A stretch of 64,000 nucleotides of DNA from Candidatus Cloacimonadota bacterium (lineage in GTDB: Bacteria; Cloacimonadota; Cloacimonadia; Cloacimonadales; TCS61). The DNA lies in contig JASUTE010000002.1 of the NCBI GenBank assembly GCA_030445745.1, positions 143,655 to 207,654 on the forward strand, written 5' to 3'. The notes under the pieces were generated by a model, which saw only the letters and a list, made by a program, of their open reading frames with translations, was not told the DNA's origin and made no database searches. The stretch's first letter is position 1; every line of letters begins with the position of its first letter. Positions 28,401 through 39,108 of the stretch are shown here, piece by piece. Made by a program: the position numbers and the translations under genes.

Positions 28401-30812
28401 CTAGAGTAGCGAATAGGGATCGATATCAACAATATATTTGACTTTTGCGCTAAATTTTAGATTATTGTGTAAAAAATTAGTAGCTTGTGAAATTATTTTT
28501 ACAGTTGGTGCTTTTATTATTACATGCTGACGGAATTTGTTTTGCAAGCGCGGCATAGGTGCTGCGATAGGACCTAATATTGTAATTCTGCCGGGGAATT
28601 GTCTTTTCAAATATTCAAAATGGCGTTTATTTCTATTTACCTGCCGAATCAAGTCATTTTCATTTGTCGAGGTTATTAAAACCCGGGCTAATTTGTGAAA
28701 TGGCGGATAATTCAGCGCTTTACGTAGTGCCAGCTCCTCTTCAGCAAATTGGCGGAAGTTTTGCTGCATCGCCAAATCTATGGCGTAATGTTCGGGATTA
28801 TAAGTTTGAATAACTACTTCACCCGCTTTTTCTCCGCGACCAGCCCGACCGGCAACTTGGGTTAAAAGCTGGAAGGTACGTTCAGAAGCCCTAAAATCTG
28901 GAATATTCAGGCCAATATCGGCAGAAACAACTCCCACCAGCGTCACGTTGTGGAAATCTAAACCTTTAGCTATCATTTGTGTACCCAGCAAAATATCCAC
29001 ATAACCCTGTTGCATATTCTGGAACATGGCGTTATAGCTTTCTTTACGATGAGCACTATCTGAATCCATTCGCAAGATTTTAGCATTGGGAAAATGCAAT
29101 TGCAGTTCTTTTTCCAACTGCTGGGTGCCTGCAGCTCCAAAACGGAAAAGATAACTACCACATTTAGGGCATTTTCGAGGCATAGGTTTGCTTAAACCGC
29201 AGTAGTGACACACCAGTTTTTGGCTGTGGCTATGAAAGTTCATGCTAACATCGCAATTGGTACATTCAAATAGTTCGCCACAGGATAAGCACTGCACGAA
29301 AGAGGAATGTCCACGCCGGTTTTGCAGTAAGATTATCTGCTCTTTTTTTTGCAATCTGTCTTCAATTTTGTCTAGCAGTGTTTGCGAAAAAGAACTTTCC
29401 GGTTCTTTGTTGCTGCGCATATCGATTATGTCTACACTGGGAAGTTGGTAGGCAAGAGGGCGTTTTTCCAAAGTTAGCAGGGTGTATTTTGCGTTCAGTG
29501 TATTTTGCCAGCTTTCCAAAGAAGGTGTGGCACTTCCTAAAATTACTACAGCATTGTTTTGCTTAGCGCGGACAATGGCAATATCGCGGCCATTATAGCG
29601 GGGAGTTTGGTCTTGTTTGTAGCTGCCTTCATGTTCTTCGTCTACTATTATCACACCGATGTTTTGCAACGGAGCAAAAATAGCACTGCGTGCACCAATT
29701 ACTATCTGGCATTTACCACTGCTGATTTTTTTCCATTCCTGCCAGCGCTGGCGGTCGTTCAAGTGGCTGTGTAGAATAGCAATTTCTTGCCCGAAAGCAG
29801 CAAAGAAGCGCTCTACCATCTGTGGAGTAAGCGAGATTTCGGGGACCAGCATTAGTGCGGATTTGCCCTGTTGTAAGGCTTGTTTTATTACTTGAATATA
29901 AACTTCTGTTTTGCCGCTACCGGTTATACCATACAGCAAAAAAGTACGAAATATCTTTTGCTTCATTGCTTGCAGAATTGCTTCGATAGCGGAGTTTTGC
30001 TCAGCTGTCAGCTTGATTTTTTTTGGTTTTGGAGGTTGTTTTTTGAAGTCAAAACCTGTTTCTACCTCTCGTGGTTCGATAGATAGCAATCCTTTATTGC
30101 GCAGAGCTTTCACAATAGAATAACTGAATTTTTTTGCAATTTTGGCGAGGGCAAAATCATTTCCCAAATTTTTCATGAAGTTGTAAGCTTCACTTTGTTT
30201 TTTAGTTAGTATGGGAATAGCTTCTACTTCCGATAAAATAACAAAGTTTGCCACTTTTTTCTTTATTTTACTATCGAAGCTACGCTTTATCTCTATAATT
30301 CCGTCTGCTTCTAATTGTTCTATCCAAAATTGGAAATTTTGCTGCTTGGAATTTTCTTTCAGCTGTTCTATCTCTGTCCATTCAGTTACTTTTAACTGGG
30401 CAATTAGGGCTTCAGCTTTTGGGGGAATCTTATTATGTGATTTAGCAGTTAATTTAACCTTTTGCTGTACTTGAATATTGAAGGCAGCAGGCAGCATAGC
30501 AGCCAAAGCTTGGCCGTGGCTTACAGCGTAATACTGGCTTATCCAGCCAGCTAATTGCAAAATATCTGAGCTAAGTGCGGGCACTTGATCTACCACTTCC
30601 CACACACTTTTTATTTTATAATCGGAGTGTGGGGGCTCGGTTTCTTCCCATACAATTCCAGTGTGGTGGGTGTGGTTGAAAGGTACCACGACCCTACAGC
30701 CAGGTTTAAGCTTACTATGGTGTTTGTAAGTGAAATTTTTAGCTACCCGGATAGGTAGTGCAACTTCGTAGAAAAATTCTTTTTGACAATTCTGTTCATC
30801 TTTTTTATTCAT
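28401..30812 (-). CDS. priA: primosomal protein N' (PriA helicase)
   Basis: LLYGITGSGKTEVYIQVI, VDEEHEGSYKQDQTPRYNGRDIA, cysteine clusters CLSCGELFECTNCDVSMNFHSHSQKLVCHYCG, GTQMIAKGLDFHNVTLVGVVSAD. Confidence 0.96.
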   Translation of the reverse strand: MNKKDEQNCQKEFFYEVALPIRVAKNFTYKHHSKLKPGCRVVVPFNHTHHTGIVWEETEPPHSDYKIKSVWEVVDQVPALSSDILQLAGWISQYYAVSHGQALAAMLPAAFNIQVQQKVKLTAKSHNKIPPKAEALIAQLKVTEWTEIEQLKENSKQQNFQFWIEQLEADGIIEIKRSFDSKIKKKVANFVILSEVEAIPILTKKQSEAYNFMKNLGNDFALAKIAKKFSYSIVKALRNKGLLSIEPREVETGFDFKKQPPKPKKIKLTAEQNSAIEAILQAMKQKIFRTFLLYGITGSGKTEVYIQVIKQALQQGKSALMLVPEISLTPQMVERFFAAFGQEIAILHSHLNDRQRWQEWKKISSGKCQIVIGARSAIFAPLQNIGVIIVDEEHEGSYKQDQTPRYNGRDIAIVRAKQNNAVVILGSATPSLESWQNTLNAKYTLLTLEKRPLAYQLPSVDIIDMRSNKEPESSFSQTLLDKIEDRLQKKEQIILLQNRRGHSSFVQCLSCGELFECTNCDVSMNFHSHSQKLVCHYCGLSKPMPRKCPKCGSYLFRFGAAGTQQLEKELQLHFPNAKILRMDSDSAHRKESYNAMFQNMQQGYVDILLGTQMIAKGLDFHNVTLVGVVSADIGLNIPDFRASERTFQLLTQVAGRAGRGEKAGEVVIQTYNPEHYAIDLAMQQNFRQFAEEELALRKALNYPPFHKLARVLITSTNENDLIRQVNRNKRHFEYLKRQFPGRITILGPIAAPMPRLQNKFRQHVIIKAPTVKIISQATNFLHNNLKFSAKVKYIVDIDPYSLL

Positions 30813-30818
30813 AAATTT

Positions 30819-31175
30819 ATGAGTACCTCGAAAATTATTAGCGGCAAAACAGGCGAAGAAAAGGCAAAAAATTTTCTTCTTAATCTGGGTTACCAAATAT
30901 TAAAAACCAATTACCATTCAGCCTATGGCGAAATCGATATTATCGCCCAGGACGAGGAAGAATTAGTTTTTGTGGAAGTAAAGACCAGAGCCAAAGATCC
31001 CGAAACAGCTTTTTCCAGTGTATCGCGTAGCAAACAACGTAAACTGGTGAAAACAGCAGCTAATTTTCTGGCACGCAATCCTCAATATCAGGAGAGTTTT
31101 ACTCGCTTTGATGTAATAGCTGTTATTAACAAAACAAGCGAGATAATTCATCTTAAAGATGCTTTTACTCCCTGA
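30819..31175 (+). CDS. YraN/UPF0102 family endonuclease-like protein
   Basis: GKTGEEKAKNFLLNLGYQILKTNYHSAYGEIDIIAQDEEELVFVEVKTR. Confidence 0.92.
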   Translation: MSTSKIISGKTGEEKAKNFLLNLGYQILKTNYHSAYGEIDIIAQDEEELVFVEVKTRAKDPETAFSSVSRSKQRKLVKTAANFLARNPQYQESFTRFDVIAVINKTSEIIHLKDAFTP

Positions 31176-32501
31176 TTATTGTAAATCAGCAGTATCAAAA
31201 TCTTCTCCCATATAAGATTCCCATTGGGGCAGAGTATTTTCATCATCATCGCCTTCACTGTATATCAAGCGGAATTTACCTGTAGATTGCAGATCCAAAA
31301 ACAGGTAAGTTCTATTCAGCTGACCGCGGTATTTCCAAATCTCATAGTCTCTACTGGCATAGGCAGTTAGCACTCCGGTTGTACCTTTTTCAATGGTGTG
31401 TGGTTTTCCATTTTTAATGTAAATTCTACCTACATCGGTTTTCCAGCCATCTTCAAAATGCGAATAGTTCCTATTTACATAATTCACGCGTTCTCGTATT
31501 AGTTGCAGAAACTCATTTTCCTTGGTTGTAGGGTTAGGGTCCTGACTATTCCAAAAACGTTCAACATAGTTTTTTTGGGAAACTTTACTAAGATTTTGAA
31601 AATGCTTGTATTCACTGGGTTGCAAAAAATAACGCAAGATCTGAAAATCATCTTCCCAGTTGGTAAATAGACGGGGATATTTATGCACTTTGGTTTTAAT
31701 ACTAAAAAAATCTTCTCGCGCTTGTTTTATACCAGTGGTATTGTCGGTTACGCTGACCACCAGTTTATAAAAACCATCTTCCAAATCTGAGATATCGATT
31801 TTTTTTATACATTCTAATCTGTTGCCGTTTTCTATTATGCGCTCTTTGCTATCTTCCCAAACCAAATCTTCTTTTTTGTAGAGCTCTACTTTTTCAAGAA
31901 TATCATATTGGTTATCTTCATTGGAAAACAAATTTTGCAACTGATAGTAAACATTTACATTCTTGTAATTATTTTTATCGAAAATATGGCTAGGTTCCAC
32001 CATGAACAGGTTACCATTTCTATGGAATTTCTGCATATAATCGGAAGTGTCAGCAACCACATCTGAAGAAAATTCCAAGTCGCTTATTAAAGCATCTGAA
32101 GGTAATGTTTGAAAAGCATAATTCCATATTTTTTGTTTATCTCCATTGGAAAATGTAAGCTGAATATGGTAGCCAGATTTACTTAAAGTAAGCGAAACTT
32201 TATCGAAAAAAGAATCATCAGTAAGAGTTTTTACCTGATTTGTTACGATTATATTATTATTAAAAGTTTTGTCATAGAGTAGTTTTTCACCGGCCGTAAT
32301 CTGCATATTCACTTGCAATTCAGCCAGAAATCCGTATTCATTTTTTTTGAATTCTAAAGAGTTGTAGGGAACCTGATAATTGATTTGTAATTCAGTGCCT
32401 TGGGCTGCAAAAAATCTATTTTCATCAACATTTACCATAAGTTCCTCTGCTGCTATGCTTAAGCTAAATAAAAGCAAAACAAATATTAAGAATTTTTTCA
32501 T
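31176..32501 (-). CDS. GWxTD domain-containing secreted protein
   Basis: Signal peptide MKKFLIFVLLLFSLSIAA; FWNSQDPNPTTKENEF...REHV-like RERVNYVNRNYSHFEDGWKTDVGRIYIKNGKP. Confidence 0.88.
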   Translation of the reverse strand: MKKFLIFVLLLFSLSIAAEELMVNVDENRFFAAQGTELQINYQVPYNSLEFKKNEYGFLAELQVNMQITAGEKLLYDKTFNNNIIVTNQVKTLTDDSFFDKVSLTLSKSGYHIQLTFSNGDKQKIWNYAFQTLPSDALISDLEFSSDVVADTSDYMQKFHRNGNLFMVEPSHIFDKNNYKNVNVYYQLQNLFSNEDNQYDILEKVELYKKEDLVWEDSKERIIENGNRLECIKKIDISDLEDGFYKLVVSVTDNTTGIKQAREDFFSIKTKVHKYPRLFTNWEDDFQILRYFLQPSEYKHFQNLSKVSQKNYVERFWNSQDPNPTTKENEFLQLIRERVNYVNRNYSHFEDGWKTDVGRIYIKNGKPHTIEKGTTGVLTAYASRDYEIWKYRGQLNRTYLFLDLQSTGKFRLIYSEGDDDENTLPQWESYMGEDFDTADLQ

Positions 32502-32514
32502 ATGAACCCTCTTT

Positions 32515-35500
32515 CTAGTCAATTTTCACTATTGGTTTTTTAATACTGTTTTGGTTAATAAAATCTATTATATTCTCATCAGGGAAGATGTTCAGATTAT
32601 TTGGGTGTAATTTGAGGTTTTTGAATTTTTTAGAGGTGACTTTAAAGAATACTTTGAAGTGTCCTTTACTTTTCTGGAACAATTCCTTAGTTTTACGGCC
32701 AAAATCAGCATTCAGTTTATTAGCATCCAGGAAGATATTAATAGTTCCACTTAAATTATTGCGAAGCTCATCGAAAGTTAAAATCTGTTTAGGAAGCAGA
32801 CGCAAAAAAGTTTCGTTACCCCCGTTGTTGTAGTTGGAACGGTTTCCTACCAAAAAAAGTTCTGCATTTTCTTTCAATTTATCGGCAAATTTTTCATAGG
32901 TACTGTTAAAAACAGCAGCTTCAAATTTACCAGTTAGGTCTTCCATAGTTAAAATAGCAAAAGGATTGCTGTTTTTATCTGTTTTTTTGGTTATCTCGGC
33001 TACCACCCCAGCGATGTAAATCTGGTTAGGTAGTTTTTTGTTATCTTGCTCAGCATATTTAGCTTTGCTGTTCACCAATAAATCTAATATTTTTTTATGC
33101 TTATTTAAAGGATGTCCTGACCAATAAAAACCCAGCACTTGTTTTTCTTGTTTTAGTTTAAAATTTAAACTCCAAGGTTCCACTGTTTCCAATTTGGGCA
33201 TATAGTCAGAGTTGTCATCATCTTCAAATGAATTAAACAGCATAATTTGCCCGCGCTTCTTTTCTGTTTGTACATTACTGGCATAATCCAAAGCTCTTTC
33301 AATTGCAGCGTAATTTTCAGCACGAGTACCTTCCAGGTCATCTAAAGCTCCGGCTGAAATCAAACTCTCTAACACGGTTTTATTCACGCACATTGCATCT
33401 ATGCGGTTGCATAAATTAAAGATATTATCAAAGGCACCATTTTTCTTTCTTTCTGCTAAAATAGAATCGATAGCTGCCATACCCACATTTTTAATAGCTT
33501 TTAACCCAAACAAAATTTTGTTTTTATGAACAGCAAATTCACATTCACTGCGGTTTATGCTGGGTGGAATAACTTCTATACCCATATTTTTACATTCATC
33601 TATGAAATAGGGAATCTTGGTGGGATTGTTTTCTAAAGAAAGTAAGGCAGCCATAAATTCAACTGGATAATGCGCTTTTAGGTAAGCTGTTTGGAAGGCA
33701 ACATAGGCATATGCGGTGGCATGACTTTTATTGAAAGCGTATTTGGCAAATTCTTGCCAGTTACTCCAAATTTTTTCGATAATATGGTCTGGTACACCAT
33801 TTTGGCGAGCGCCATCGACGAATTTCACCTTCAGTTTGGCCATCAAGTTCCGTTTTTTCTTACCCATAGCTTTACGCAGGGTGTCTGCTTCTGCGCCACT
33901 CATACCGCCCAGATCGCGGGCTACCTGCATCACCTGCTCTTGGTAAACTGTTACCCCGTAGGTTTCTTTTAAAGCATTTTCCATAAGTGGATGGATATAG
34001 GTAACCTTTTTTCTACCATGTTTACGGTCGATATAATCGGAAATGAACTGCATTGGGCCCGGACGGTAGAGAGCCACCATAGCAATTAAATCTTCAAATT
34101 GATTGGGCTTTAATTCGCATAAGTATTTTTTCATACCGGCAGATTCAAATTGAAAAACTCCGTCGGTTTGGCCATTTGCTAGCAGTTCATAAGACTTTTT
34201 ATCGGTAAGATCTACATTTTCTATATCTACCTGCTTATTTTGTGATTTCTCAATGAGTTGGAGAGTTTTTTTGATGATACTAAGAGTTTTTAATCCCAAA
34301 ATATCCATCTTCAGCATTTTCAGCTCATCCAGCCATTTACCTTCGTATTGAACCACAACTACTGGGTCAGAGCCTTTCTGTGTGGTTATAGCCAGAGGTA
34401 CATAATTTTTTAGATCTCCGGGAGCTATAACCACGCCAGCAGCGTGAATTCCAATATGACGTACTAAACCTTCTAAAACTTGTGAATATTTTAGAATAGA
34501 TTTATAGAGATCGTTTTGCTGCATAAATTCTTTGAATTCTGGAGATTCTTTTAAAGCTTGTTCGAGTGTAATTTTGGGTGTGTCTGGAATAAGTTTGGTG
34601 ATTTCGTTGCTTACCGAAGCTTTCACTTTCATTACTCTGGCTACGTCTTTTATTACAGTTTTAGCGCCCAGAGTTCCAAAGGTAACAATTTGAGTTACGC
34701 TGCTACGACCATATTTTTGCACTACATAATCTATCATCTTGCTGCGGTCGTTGGCATCGAAATCGATGTCGATATCGGGCATTCCAATTCTTTCAGGATT
34801 TAAAAAACGTTCGAAAAAGAGATTATATTTGAGTGGATCGATCTGGGTTATTCCCAAAAGATAGGAAACTATGCTTCCTGCTGCTGAACCACGTCCGGGT
34901 CCTACCGGAACATCCATCTTTCTAGCAGCATCTACCAAATCTTTCACCACCAAAAAATAGCCATCAAAACCCATTTTATGAATAACTGAAAGCTCATAAT
35001 CGATGCGTTTTGAAATTGTTTCAGTCACCTCGCTATATTTTTTCTTGGCAGCTTCGTAGCAAAGTGCTTTTAGGAAGGCTTGCATATCTGCAAATTCGGC
35101 TGGTACGTCTACTTCGGGTAATAAAAAATCATTGTAGTCCAGTTCCAGATTTATTTGTTCAGCAATTTTCACCGTATTTTCATAAGCTTGCGGCAAATTG
35201 GGATACAGCTGGCGCATTTCTGCTTCGTTCTTAAAATAAAGTTCAGGAGATTCATATTTCATGCGGTTCTGGTCGTCTAGGGTTTTACCAGTTTGAATGC
35301 ATAAAAGCACATCATGCGCTTGGTAGTCTTCCTTTTCCAAGTAGTGGCAATCGTTGGTTACCACCAGCTCGGTATTTGTTTTCTGGGCTAGCTCGATAAT
35401 TTTGGGATATACATTTTTTTCATCTTCCAGGCCGTGATCTTGAATTTCCAGATAAAAATTGTCACCAAAGGTAGATTTATAAAATTCCAAAGCTTCTTCA

Positions 35501-35958
35501 GCTTCTTGTTGCCGGCCCTGTAGTAATAAATTGGGAATTTCACCTTGAATACAAGCGCTTAGACAGATCAAACCTTCCGAAAATTGCTGTAAAAGTAATT
35601 TATTTATCCGGGGTTTATAATAAAAACCTTCTAAATAGGCAATGGATGAAAGTTGCATTAGGTTTTTGTAACCCTTTAAATTTTTGGCTAACAAAACCAG
35701 ATGGTAGCGCCTTTCTTTCTTAGATTCTTCTGTTCCCAGTGCTCCGTTTATAATGTAAGTTTCGATTCCAATAATAGGCTTGATGCCTTTTTTTTGGGCT
35801 GTTTTGTAAAAATCAATAGCTCCGTACATATTGCCGTGATCCGTTATTGCAACAGCTGGCATATTGTTTTTCAAAGCCAAATCAATCATTTTATCTACTC
35901 GGCAGGCACCGTCCAATATACTATACTGAGTGTGATTGTGCAAATGTACAAAACTCAT
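32515..35958 (-). CDS. dnaE: DNA polymerase III subunit alpha
   Basis: FVHLHNHTQYSILDGACR PHP motif; GPGRGSAAGSIVSYLLGITQIDPLKYNLFFERFLNPER; PDIDIDFD; C-terminal OB fold. Confidence 0.97.
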   Translation of the reverse strand: MSFVHLHNHTQYSILDGACRVDKMIDLALKNNMPAVAITDHGNMYGAIDFYKTAQKKGIKPIIGIETYIINGALGTEESKKERRYHLVLLAKNLKGYKNLMQLSSIAYLEGFYYKPRINKLLLQQFSEGLICLSACIQGEIPNLLLQGRQQEAEEALEFYKSTFGDNFYLEIQDHGLEDEKNVYPKIIELAQKTNTELVVTNDCHYLEKEDYQAHDVLLCIQTGKTLDDQNRMKYESPELYFKNEAEMRQLYPNLPQAYENTVKIAEQINLELDYNDFLLPEVDVPAEFADMQAFLKALCYEAAKKKYSEVTETISKRIDYELSVIHKMGFDGYFLVVKDLVDAARKMDVPVGPGRGSAAGSIVSYLLGITQIDPLKYNLFFERFLNPERIGMPDIDIDFDANDRSKMIDYVVQKYGRSSVTQIVTFGTLGAKTVIKDVARVMKVKASVSNEITKLIPDTPKITLEQALKESPEFKEFMQQNDLYKSILKYSQVLEGLVRHIGIHAAGVVIAPGDLKNYVPLAITTQKGSDPVVVVQYEGKWLDELKMLKMDILGLKTLSIIKKTLQLIEKSQNKQVDIENVDLTDKKSYELLANGQTDGVFQFESAGMKKYLCELKPNQFEDLIAMVALYRPGPMQFISDYIDRKHGRKKVTYIHPLMENALKETYGVTVYQEQVMQVARDLGGMSGAEADTLRKAMGKKKRNLMAKLKVKFVDGARQNGVPDHIIEKIWSNWQEFAKYAFNKSHATAYAYVAFQTAYLKAHYPVEFMAALLSLENNPTKIPYFIDECKNMGIEVIPPSINRSECEFAVHKNKILFGLKAIKNVGMAAIDSILAERKKNGAFDNIFNLCNRIDAMCVNKTVLESLISAGALDDLEGTRAENYAAIERALDYASNVQTEKKRGQIMLFNSFEDDDNSDYMPKLETVEPWSLNFKLKQEKQVLGFYWSGHPLNKHKKILDLLVNSKAKYAEQDNKKLPNQIYIAGVVAEITKKTDKNSNPFAILTMEDLTGKFEAAVFNSTYEKFADKLKENAELFLVGNRSNYNNGGNETFLRLLPKQILTFDELRNNLSGTINIFLDANKLNADFGRKTKELFQKSKGHFKVFFKVTSKKFKNLKLHPNNLNIFPDENIIDFINQNSIKKPIVKID

Positions 35959-36130
35959 TGCTAATCCTTCTAAGTTATTATATTTAAAAAAGATAAAGTT
36001 GCTTTATATTTTGCTACTTTACTTCCTTTAAAAAACTGTGAGTGTGATTTTGTGTCAAACATTTTAAGCTACGCAAAGAAGGTGCTAATTTTAATTCATT
36101 ATTAGAAGGTTAATTAGAAGAAGGATAAAT

Positions 36131-36691
36131 TTAGAAATTCCATTTTTGGAAGGATACAATTTTCTTTTTGGGAAGTCGGTGTTTACTTCTGGCAAATTTA
36201 GAAACAGTTTTAGAGTAGAATGATTTTTTTTGTTTGGGATAGCCAAAAGGACTCATCGCTACAATTTTGGTCTTTTCAGGGATACCCAGAATATTTTTTA
36301 CCTGTTGTTCATTGAAAGCAGCCAACCAGCAACTGCCAACACCATGATGCCAGGCCATCAGCATCATTTGTTGGAAGGCGATTGCCACATCTACCAGATA
36401 ATAAGGCTGTTGGTTTAAGTGGCAGCTATCTTTGGGATTGGCACAAGCTACAACGACCAGCGGTGCTTTTTTAATGAAAAAATTCACTGTTCCAATAAAA
36501 CCACTTTGCAGTGCCAATTTTTTTATCAAATTAGGATCATCTACGAAGATAAAGCGCCAGGGCTGTTTATTCTGGCAGGAAGGAGCTACTTGCGCAGCCA
36601 CTATCATATCGTCGATTACTTCTGCTGGAACAGGTGTAGAACTAAAATCTCGGATACTTTTGCGAGAGAGAATTATTTCTTTGCAATTCAT
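36131..36691 (-). CDS. nitroreductase family protein
   Basis: IILSRKSIRDFSSTPVPAEVIDDMIVAAQVAPSCQNKQPWRF. Confidence 0.92.
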   Translation of the reverse strand: MNCKEIILSRKSIRDFSSTPVPAEVIDDMIVAAQVAPSCQNKQPWRFIFVDDPNLIKKLALQSGFIGTVNFFIKKAPLVVVACANPKDSCHLNQQPYYLVDVAIAFQQMMLMAWHHGVGSCWLAAFNEQQVKNILGIPEKTKIVAMSPFGYPKQKKSFYSKTVSKFARSKHRLPKKKIVSFQKWNF

Positions 36692-36701
36692 AATAAATTC
36701 T

Positions 36702-36734
36702 AAAAGCCTGCTACTTTTAAAAGTAACAGGCTTT
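36702..36734. terminator. hairpin terminator between nitroreductase and DUF6588 genes
   Basis: AAAAGCCTG(C)TACTTTT / AAAAGTA(A)CAGGCTTT hairpin. Confidence 0.6.
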
Positions 36735-36741
36735 GCTATAT

Positions 36742-37824
36742 TTAGAAACTTATACCAATGCCAGTGGTGAATGAATTATAATCTGCAATATTATAATCGG
36801 CATTAAAGCTAAAAGCTCCAACTTTTGCATTGAATCCAACTATAAAGCGATAGGTGTTATCGCCATCTAAATCGAATTTAATTTGCTGAACAAGTTCTTC
36901 CTCGGTAGGATTATCGGCCGCTTGCAGTACATAATCATATTTAAATTCCATATTCGAACTTTCCAGCATAAATCCTCCGTAAGGTGTAATACTCAACATT
37001 CCCGGTCCGAATTGTTTGCTTATATTAAAACCTCCTGAAATAGCGCTGGCTTCTACAATATCACCCAATTTCATCGTTTGAGTGTTAAAGGCAAAACCAA
37101 CATCCACTGGTAGCGGCACCATTAACCACGATTTTATGTTATGTTCTACACCAAAACCAAAATAACTTAATTCGCCTAGTTCTTTATCTATTTCCATAGC
37201 TGGCAGATAGCGGAAAGTTGCCCTGGTTCCCCAAACAGTTCCAATACTTAATTGGGGAGTGAAAAGCGGAAGTAAAGGTGGATCTTCCATAAGCCCGGTT
37301 ACCTGAGTTAATTCAAAAGTTTCAGGAGAGATATCTTGCTGATATGTTTGACCCTCAAATTCATAACTTATAGTCTCACCATTAAAGATGATCTGTACAT
37401 TTTCATCTTCAGGCCCAATAACAGTTGGGCCGTTCATATCAACTGTAAAATCTTGAGTGATAATTGAATTGATAAGCATTTGGCGATGTTCTTCAGGAAG
37501 TGTTACATCTTCGATGAGTATCTCTGCTTGGTCTTTGGTAAAACGAAATTTACCACTGGTATTAAAATGTTGGTTCTCATCTTGGAACATACTTCCCATA
37601 AAAATTGCACCAAATTCAAAATCTAAACCCAGAAATTTTGCTTTAGGCGCATTATGGAACCAGCCACCATTCATGTTGGAACCAAAGGCTGACACTATCG
37701 GTGAAACATAACTTTTGGCTGCTTGACCCGATAAGTTGTCCAAAGTGGTTTCCAAATCGGAGTTTTCAGCCAATAACACGGCTGCTACTGTAAGAATTAT
37801 TAAAATTGTAACTAATCTTTTCAC
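36742..37824 (-). CDS. DUF6588-like outer membrane protein
   Basis: Signal peptide; SPIVSAFGSNMNGGWFHNAPKAKFLGLDFEFGAIFMGSMF; beta-barrel-like C-terminus ending in F. Confidence 0.75.
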   Translation of the reverse strand: MKRLVTILIILTVAAVLLAENSDLETTLDNLSGQAAKSYVSPIVSAFGSNMNGGWFHNAPKAKFLGLDFEFGAIFMGSMFQDENQHFNTSGKFRFTKDQAEILIEDVTLPEEHRQMLINSIITQDFTVDMNGPTVIGPEDENVQIIFNGETISYEFEGQTYQQDISPETFELTQVTGLMEDPPLLPLFTPQLSIGTVWGTRATFRYLPAMEIDKELGELSYFGFGVEHNIKSWLMVPLPVDVGFAFNTQTMKLGDIVEASAISGGFNISKQFGPGMLSITPYGGFMLESSNMEFKYDYVLQAADNPTEEELVQQIKFDLDGDNTYRFIVGFNAKVGAFSFNADYNIADYNSFTTGIGISF

Positions 37825-37947
37825 TTTTCCTCCTTGCTCACTTTATTCCATTTAGCTATTTTTATTTAAAAGTGTCAATAGAATAAAAATCTTTACAAAA
37901 TAGGCTTTAAGCCAAAAATGTATGTAAAACACTGATTTGAGGTCGAT

Positions 37948-39108
37948 ATGTTGCAAGGTAAAAAGATATTATTGGGAATAACAGGTGGTATAGCTGCTTA
38001 TAAAGCTGTAGATCTGGTAAGTAAACTGAAAAAGCAGGGTGCCGATGTTAAGGTGATAATGACAAAATCAGCAGCTGAGTTCATTACACCCCTAACCTTG
38101 GAAACTCTTTCGGGACAACCGGTTGCTATGGATATGTTCAAAGGCTATATTCAGCACATAACTTGGGCCGATTGGGCAGATCTTATGGTGGTTGCTCCTG
38201 CTACTGCCAACATTATAGGAAAAACAGCCAATGGGATAGCTGATGACCTTCTGAGTACGACCATTATGGCTTGCCAAGCACCTAAATTTATTGTTCCAGC
38301 TATGAACATTCACATGTACGAAAACCCCATTGTGCAAGAGAATATGCAAAATTTAAAGGAAAAAGGGTATCTGTTCATGGAGCCTGAGGTGGGTACACTG
38401 GCTTGCGGTTACGAGGGTAAAGGCCGATTTCCGCAAATACAGGAGATTATCTACCATATTCGCACCTATCTGGAATATAACCCAGATCTTACTGGCCAAA
38501 AAATTCTGATAACAGCAGGGGCCAGTGTAGAAAAATTAGATCCTATGCGCTTTATTAGTAATTTTTCTAGTGGCAAAATGGGTTTAGCACTGGCTAGAGC
38601 TGCTCATATTCGAGGTGCACAAGTTAAACTGGTGCATAGCAAGTTGGAACAAACTCCACCTGAATATATAGAAAGTATTCCAGCGCTTACTGCTTCCCAA
38701 ATGTACGAACAAGTGCAACAAGATTTTCCTAATTATAATACAACTTTTATGGTAGCTGCAGTTAGCGATTTTACTCCGGCCAAAATTTCCCAGCAAAAAA
38801 TAAAAAAAACAGAAAATGAACTGGAATTGAAGCTAAAAAGAACTCCTGATATTTTAAAAACTCTGGGAGAGCAAAAACAGACAAATCAAAAACTTATTGG
38901 TTTTGCTGCTGAATCGGAAAATTTGGTGCAAAATGGCCAGAAAAAGCTGCAACAGAAAAATTTGGATTGCATCGTGATAAATAATTTGCAGGTAAGCGGC
39001 CAAGATGATACAAGTGTAATAATTCTAAACGAAAAGAAGCTAGAAAAAATAACTGGTGATAAATTTATGGTAGCAAATAAAATATTGGATTTTGTTTATG
39101 GGAAATAA
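37948..39108 (+). CDS. coaBC: phosphopantothenoylcysteine decarboxylase/synthase
   Basis: KILLGITGGIAAYKAVDLVSKL, PAMNIHMYENPIVQ, ITAGASVEKLDPMRFISNFSSGKMG. Confidence 0.96.
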   Translation: MLQGKKILLGITGGIAAYKAVDLVSKLKKQGADVKVIMTKSAAEFITPLTLETLSGQPVAMDMFKGYIQHITWADWADLMVVAPATANIIGKTANGIADDLLSTTIMACQAPKFIVPAMNIHMYENPIVQENMQNLKEKGYLFMEPEVGTLACGYEGKGRFPQIQEIIYHIRTYLEYNPDLTGQKILITAGASVEKLDPMRFISNFSSGKMGLALARAAHIRGAQVKLVHSKLEQTPPEYIESIPALTASQMYEQVQQDFPNYNTTFMVAAVSDFTPAKISQQKIKKTENELELKLKRTPDILKTLGEQKQTNQKLIGFAAESENLVQNGQKKLQQKNLDCIVINNLQVSGQDDTSVIILNEKKLEKITGDKFMVANKILDFVYGK

